Assembly: GCA_005883865.1 (NCBI GenBank)
Contig: VBAO01000141.1
Coordinates: 2,730 to 9,143, forward strand
Length of the DNA stretch: 6,414 bases
DNA from: Candidatus Segetimicrobium genomatis
Lineage (GTDB): Bacteria > Sysuimicrobiota > Sysuimicrobiia > Sysuimicrobiales > Segetimicrobiaceae
Direction: 5' to 3'
In this document: one piece after another, positions 5,429 to 6,414 of the stretch
How the letters are laid out: each line of letters begins with the position of its first letter
Position numbering within the stretch: the first letter of the stretch is position 1
Notes under the pieces: generated by a model
Databases searched by the model: none
Told to the model about the DNA's origin: nothing
The model's input: the letters and a program-made list of their open reading frames with translations, nothing else
Program-made: the position numbers and the translations under genes

Positions 5429-6256
5429 GTGTTCTTTGCGGTCTTTCTCGTCTCCGTGGTGGCGGGAATCGGAGGGGCGATCCTCGGATTGGGTGGGGGC
5501 ATCATCATCGTCCCGGTGCTGACGCTGCTGCTCGGCATCCCAATCCGGTTCGCCATCGGCGCCAGCATCGTCGCGGTGATCGCGACCAGCGGCGCCAGCG
5601 CGTCGGCGTATATTCGAGACCGGCTCACCAACCTCAGGATCGGGATCGCGCTGGAAGTGGTGACCACGCTCGGCGCGCTCCTGGGCGCCGTGATCGCCGG
5701 GCGGGTCTCCCCCCGCTGGCTGTACGTGATCTTCGGGTTGCTCCTCGCCTACTCCGCGATCGCCCTCCTCGGCCGTTTGAAGATCGAGCTGCCCGGCGAG
5801 GTCCCCTATGATCCGCTCGCGCGCCGGCTCGGATTCAGCGGCGAGTACTACGACCAGGCCCTCGGCCGGCGGGTCCCCTACACCGCGACGGGGGTGATTC
5901 CCGCCGCGGCGATGATGATCGTCGCCGGGATCTCCTCCGGCCTCCTGGGGATCGGCAGCGGCCTGTTCAAGGTGCTCGCGATGGATGTGGGGATGCGGCT
6001 GCCGATGAAGGTCTCGACATCCACCAGCAACTTCATGGTGGGGGTCACGGCGGCGGCCAGCGCCGGGGTGTACTTTTCCCGCGGGGACATTCACCCGGCC
6101 ATCGCGGCCCCCATCGCGCTGGGGGTGCTGGCCGGCGCCCGGGCCGGCACGCGGATGATGGAGCACATGCGGAACACCACGATCCGCAAGCTCTTCATTC
6201 CCGTCCTGGCGATCGTGGCGGCCAGCATGATCCTGAGGGGGCTCAGCGTGCGGTGA
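5429..6256 (+). CDS. TSUP (TauE/SafE, formerly DUF81) membrane permease
   Basis: Predicted 275-residue inner-membrane transporter of the TSUP family, whose characterised members move sulfite, sulfoacetate or related small anions. The protein is almost wholly hydrophobic, with about eight helices arranged as an inverted-topology duplication. The N-terminal repeat carries GIGGAILGLGGGIIIVP (13-29), and the second carries GISSGLLGIGSGLFKV (167-182) followed by STSTSNFMVGVTAAA (196-210). Between them is a hydrophilic, presumably cytosolic loop (117-152) containing GEVPYDPLARRLGFSG and a double Tyr, a feature I recall from the TSUP subgroup that travels with DUF1634 genes. The GTG start is chosen from the GGGAG site and because helix 1 begins immediately after it; length fits the family. 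The stop overlaps the next gene as GTGA, indicating translational coupling. The transported anion is unknown. Confidence 0.93.
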   Translation: MFFAVFLVSVVAGIGGAILGLGGGIIIVPVLTLLLGIPIRFAIGASIVAVIATSGASASAYIRDRLTNLRIGIALEVVTTLGALLGAVIAGRVSPRWLYVIFGLLLAYSAIALLGRLKIELPGEVPYDPLARRLGFSGEYYDQALGRRVPYTATGVIPAAAMMIVAGISSGLLGIGSGLFKVLAMDVGMRLPMKVSTSTSNFMVGVTAAASAGVYFSRGDIHPAIAAPIALGVLAGARAGTRMMEHMRNTTIRKLFIPVLAIVAASMILRGLSVR

Positions 6257-6414
6257 GGGATCGTCGGGGAGAGCCTCGGGCGCCCGGGGGAGACCCTGAC
6301 GAGGCCGGCCTCCGCCCGGTCGTCGCCGCGCTTCTGCGCTACGGGGTGCTGGCGTCCGCCGTCGCGATGCTCGTGGGGCTTCTCATGCTCCTCATCCAGG
6401 TCGGACCCGGGGCC
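6253..6414 (+). CDS. DUF1634-type membrane protein, 3' end beyond window
   Basis: Only the first 54 codons are visible; the frame stays open to the window edge. A charged N-terminus of about 27 residues (rich in Arg, Glu, Pro and Gly) is followed by a hydrophobic helix, LRYGVLASAVAMLVGLLMLL (about residues 29-48). This Arg-Tyr-Gly then helix pattern is what I recall at the start of DUF1634 proteins, small proteins with about three membrane spans usually encoded just after a TSUP permease. The GTG at 6253 overlaps the permease TGA by four bases, with GAGGGG about 12 bases upstream inside the permease gene. It probably acts with the permease, though no biochemical role is established to my knowledge. 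The assignment rests on a short fragment plus context. Confidence 0.7.
   Translation, partial: MRDRRGEPRAPGGDPDEAGLRPVVAALLRYGVLASAVAMLVGLLMLLIQVGPGA

Noticed and set aside
4445..6166. Very long minus-strand frame spanning the oxidoreductase and TSUP genes
   Set aside because: Composed of Arg/Gly/Asp/Pro-rich shadow sequence without domain features; typical antisense frame in GC-rich DNA.

Overview
The window is GC-rich (clearly above 60% by eye) bacterial chromosomal DNA. Genes are densely packed on both strands, starts are often GTG, and a complete tRNA gene with an encoded CCA end is present. I see no phage, transposon, CRISPR or plasmid hallmark. The mix of a multi-sensor GGDEF/EAL protein, a DAO-type flavoprotein and a TSUP permease followed by a DUF1634-like gene fits a high-GC soil or sediment bacterium. 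Chloroflexota, Armatimonadota, or uncultured lineages such as CSP1-3, NC10 or Rokubacteria are guesses; nothing here fixes the phylum.

Layout. Positions 1-172 hold no gene I can support, but they contain a strong imperfect stem-loop (83-149) that could be a structured 5' leader. Positions 173-2773 (+) encode a soluble GAF-PAS-PAS-GGDEF-EAL protein of about 866 residues. Its diguanylate cyclase site and inhibitory I-site look intact, but its EAL domain has lost two conserved glutamates. A small HExxH metallopeptidase-like gene (2721-3176, -) converges on it and overlaps its last 53 bases; the 5' end of this small gene is uncertain. After a 155-base divergent gap comes a Nudix hydrolase (3332-3808, +), then a tRNA-Glu(UUC) gene (3864-3941, +) with an unusual C in place of U33. 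A FAD-dependent amine/amino-acid oxidase-like gene (3964-5289, -) runs head-on towards the tRNA. It diverges, across a 139-base gap carrying a perfect 10-bp inverted repeat, from a TSUP (TauE/SafE) permease gene (5429-6256, +). The permease gene overlaps by four bases a DUF1634-type membrane protein gene that runs off the window end (6253-6414, +).

How the genes relate. The only clear operon is TSUP plus DUF1634, a pairing I recall from other bacteria, presumably an anion export or uptake unit. The flavoprotein shares its divergent control region but need not share its pathway. The c-di-GMP protein, metallopeptidase, Nudix enzyme and tRNA look like independent single genes. I found no obvious new multi-gene system. 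The best leads are the degenerate EAL domain, the possible structured leader upstream of it, the C33 tRNA-Glu, the start/frameshift puzzle of the metallopeptidase, and the hairpin that overlaps a Shine-Dalgarno upstream of the oxidase.
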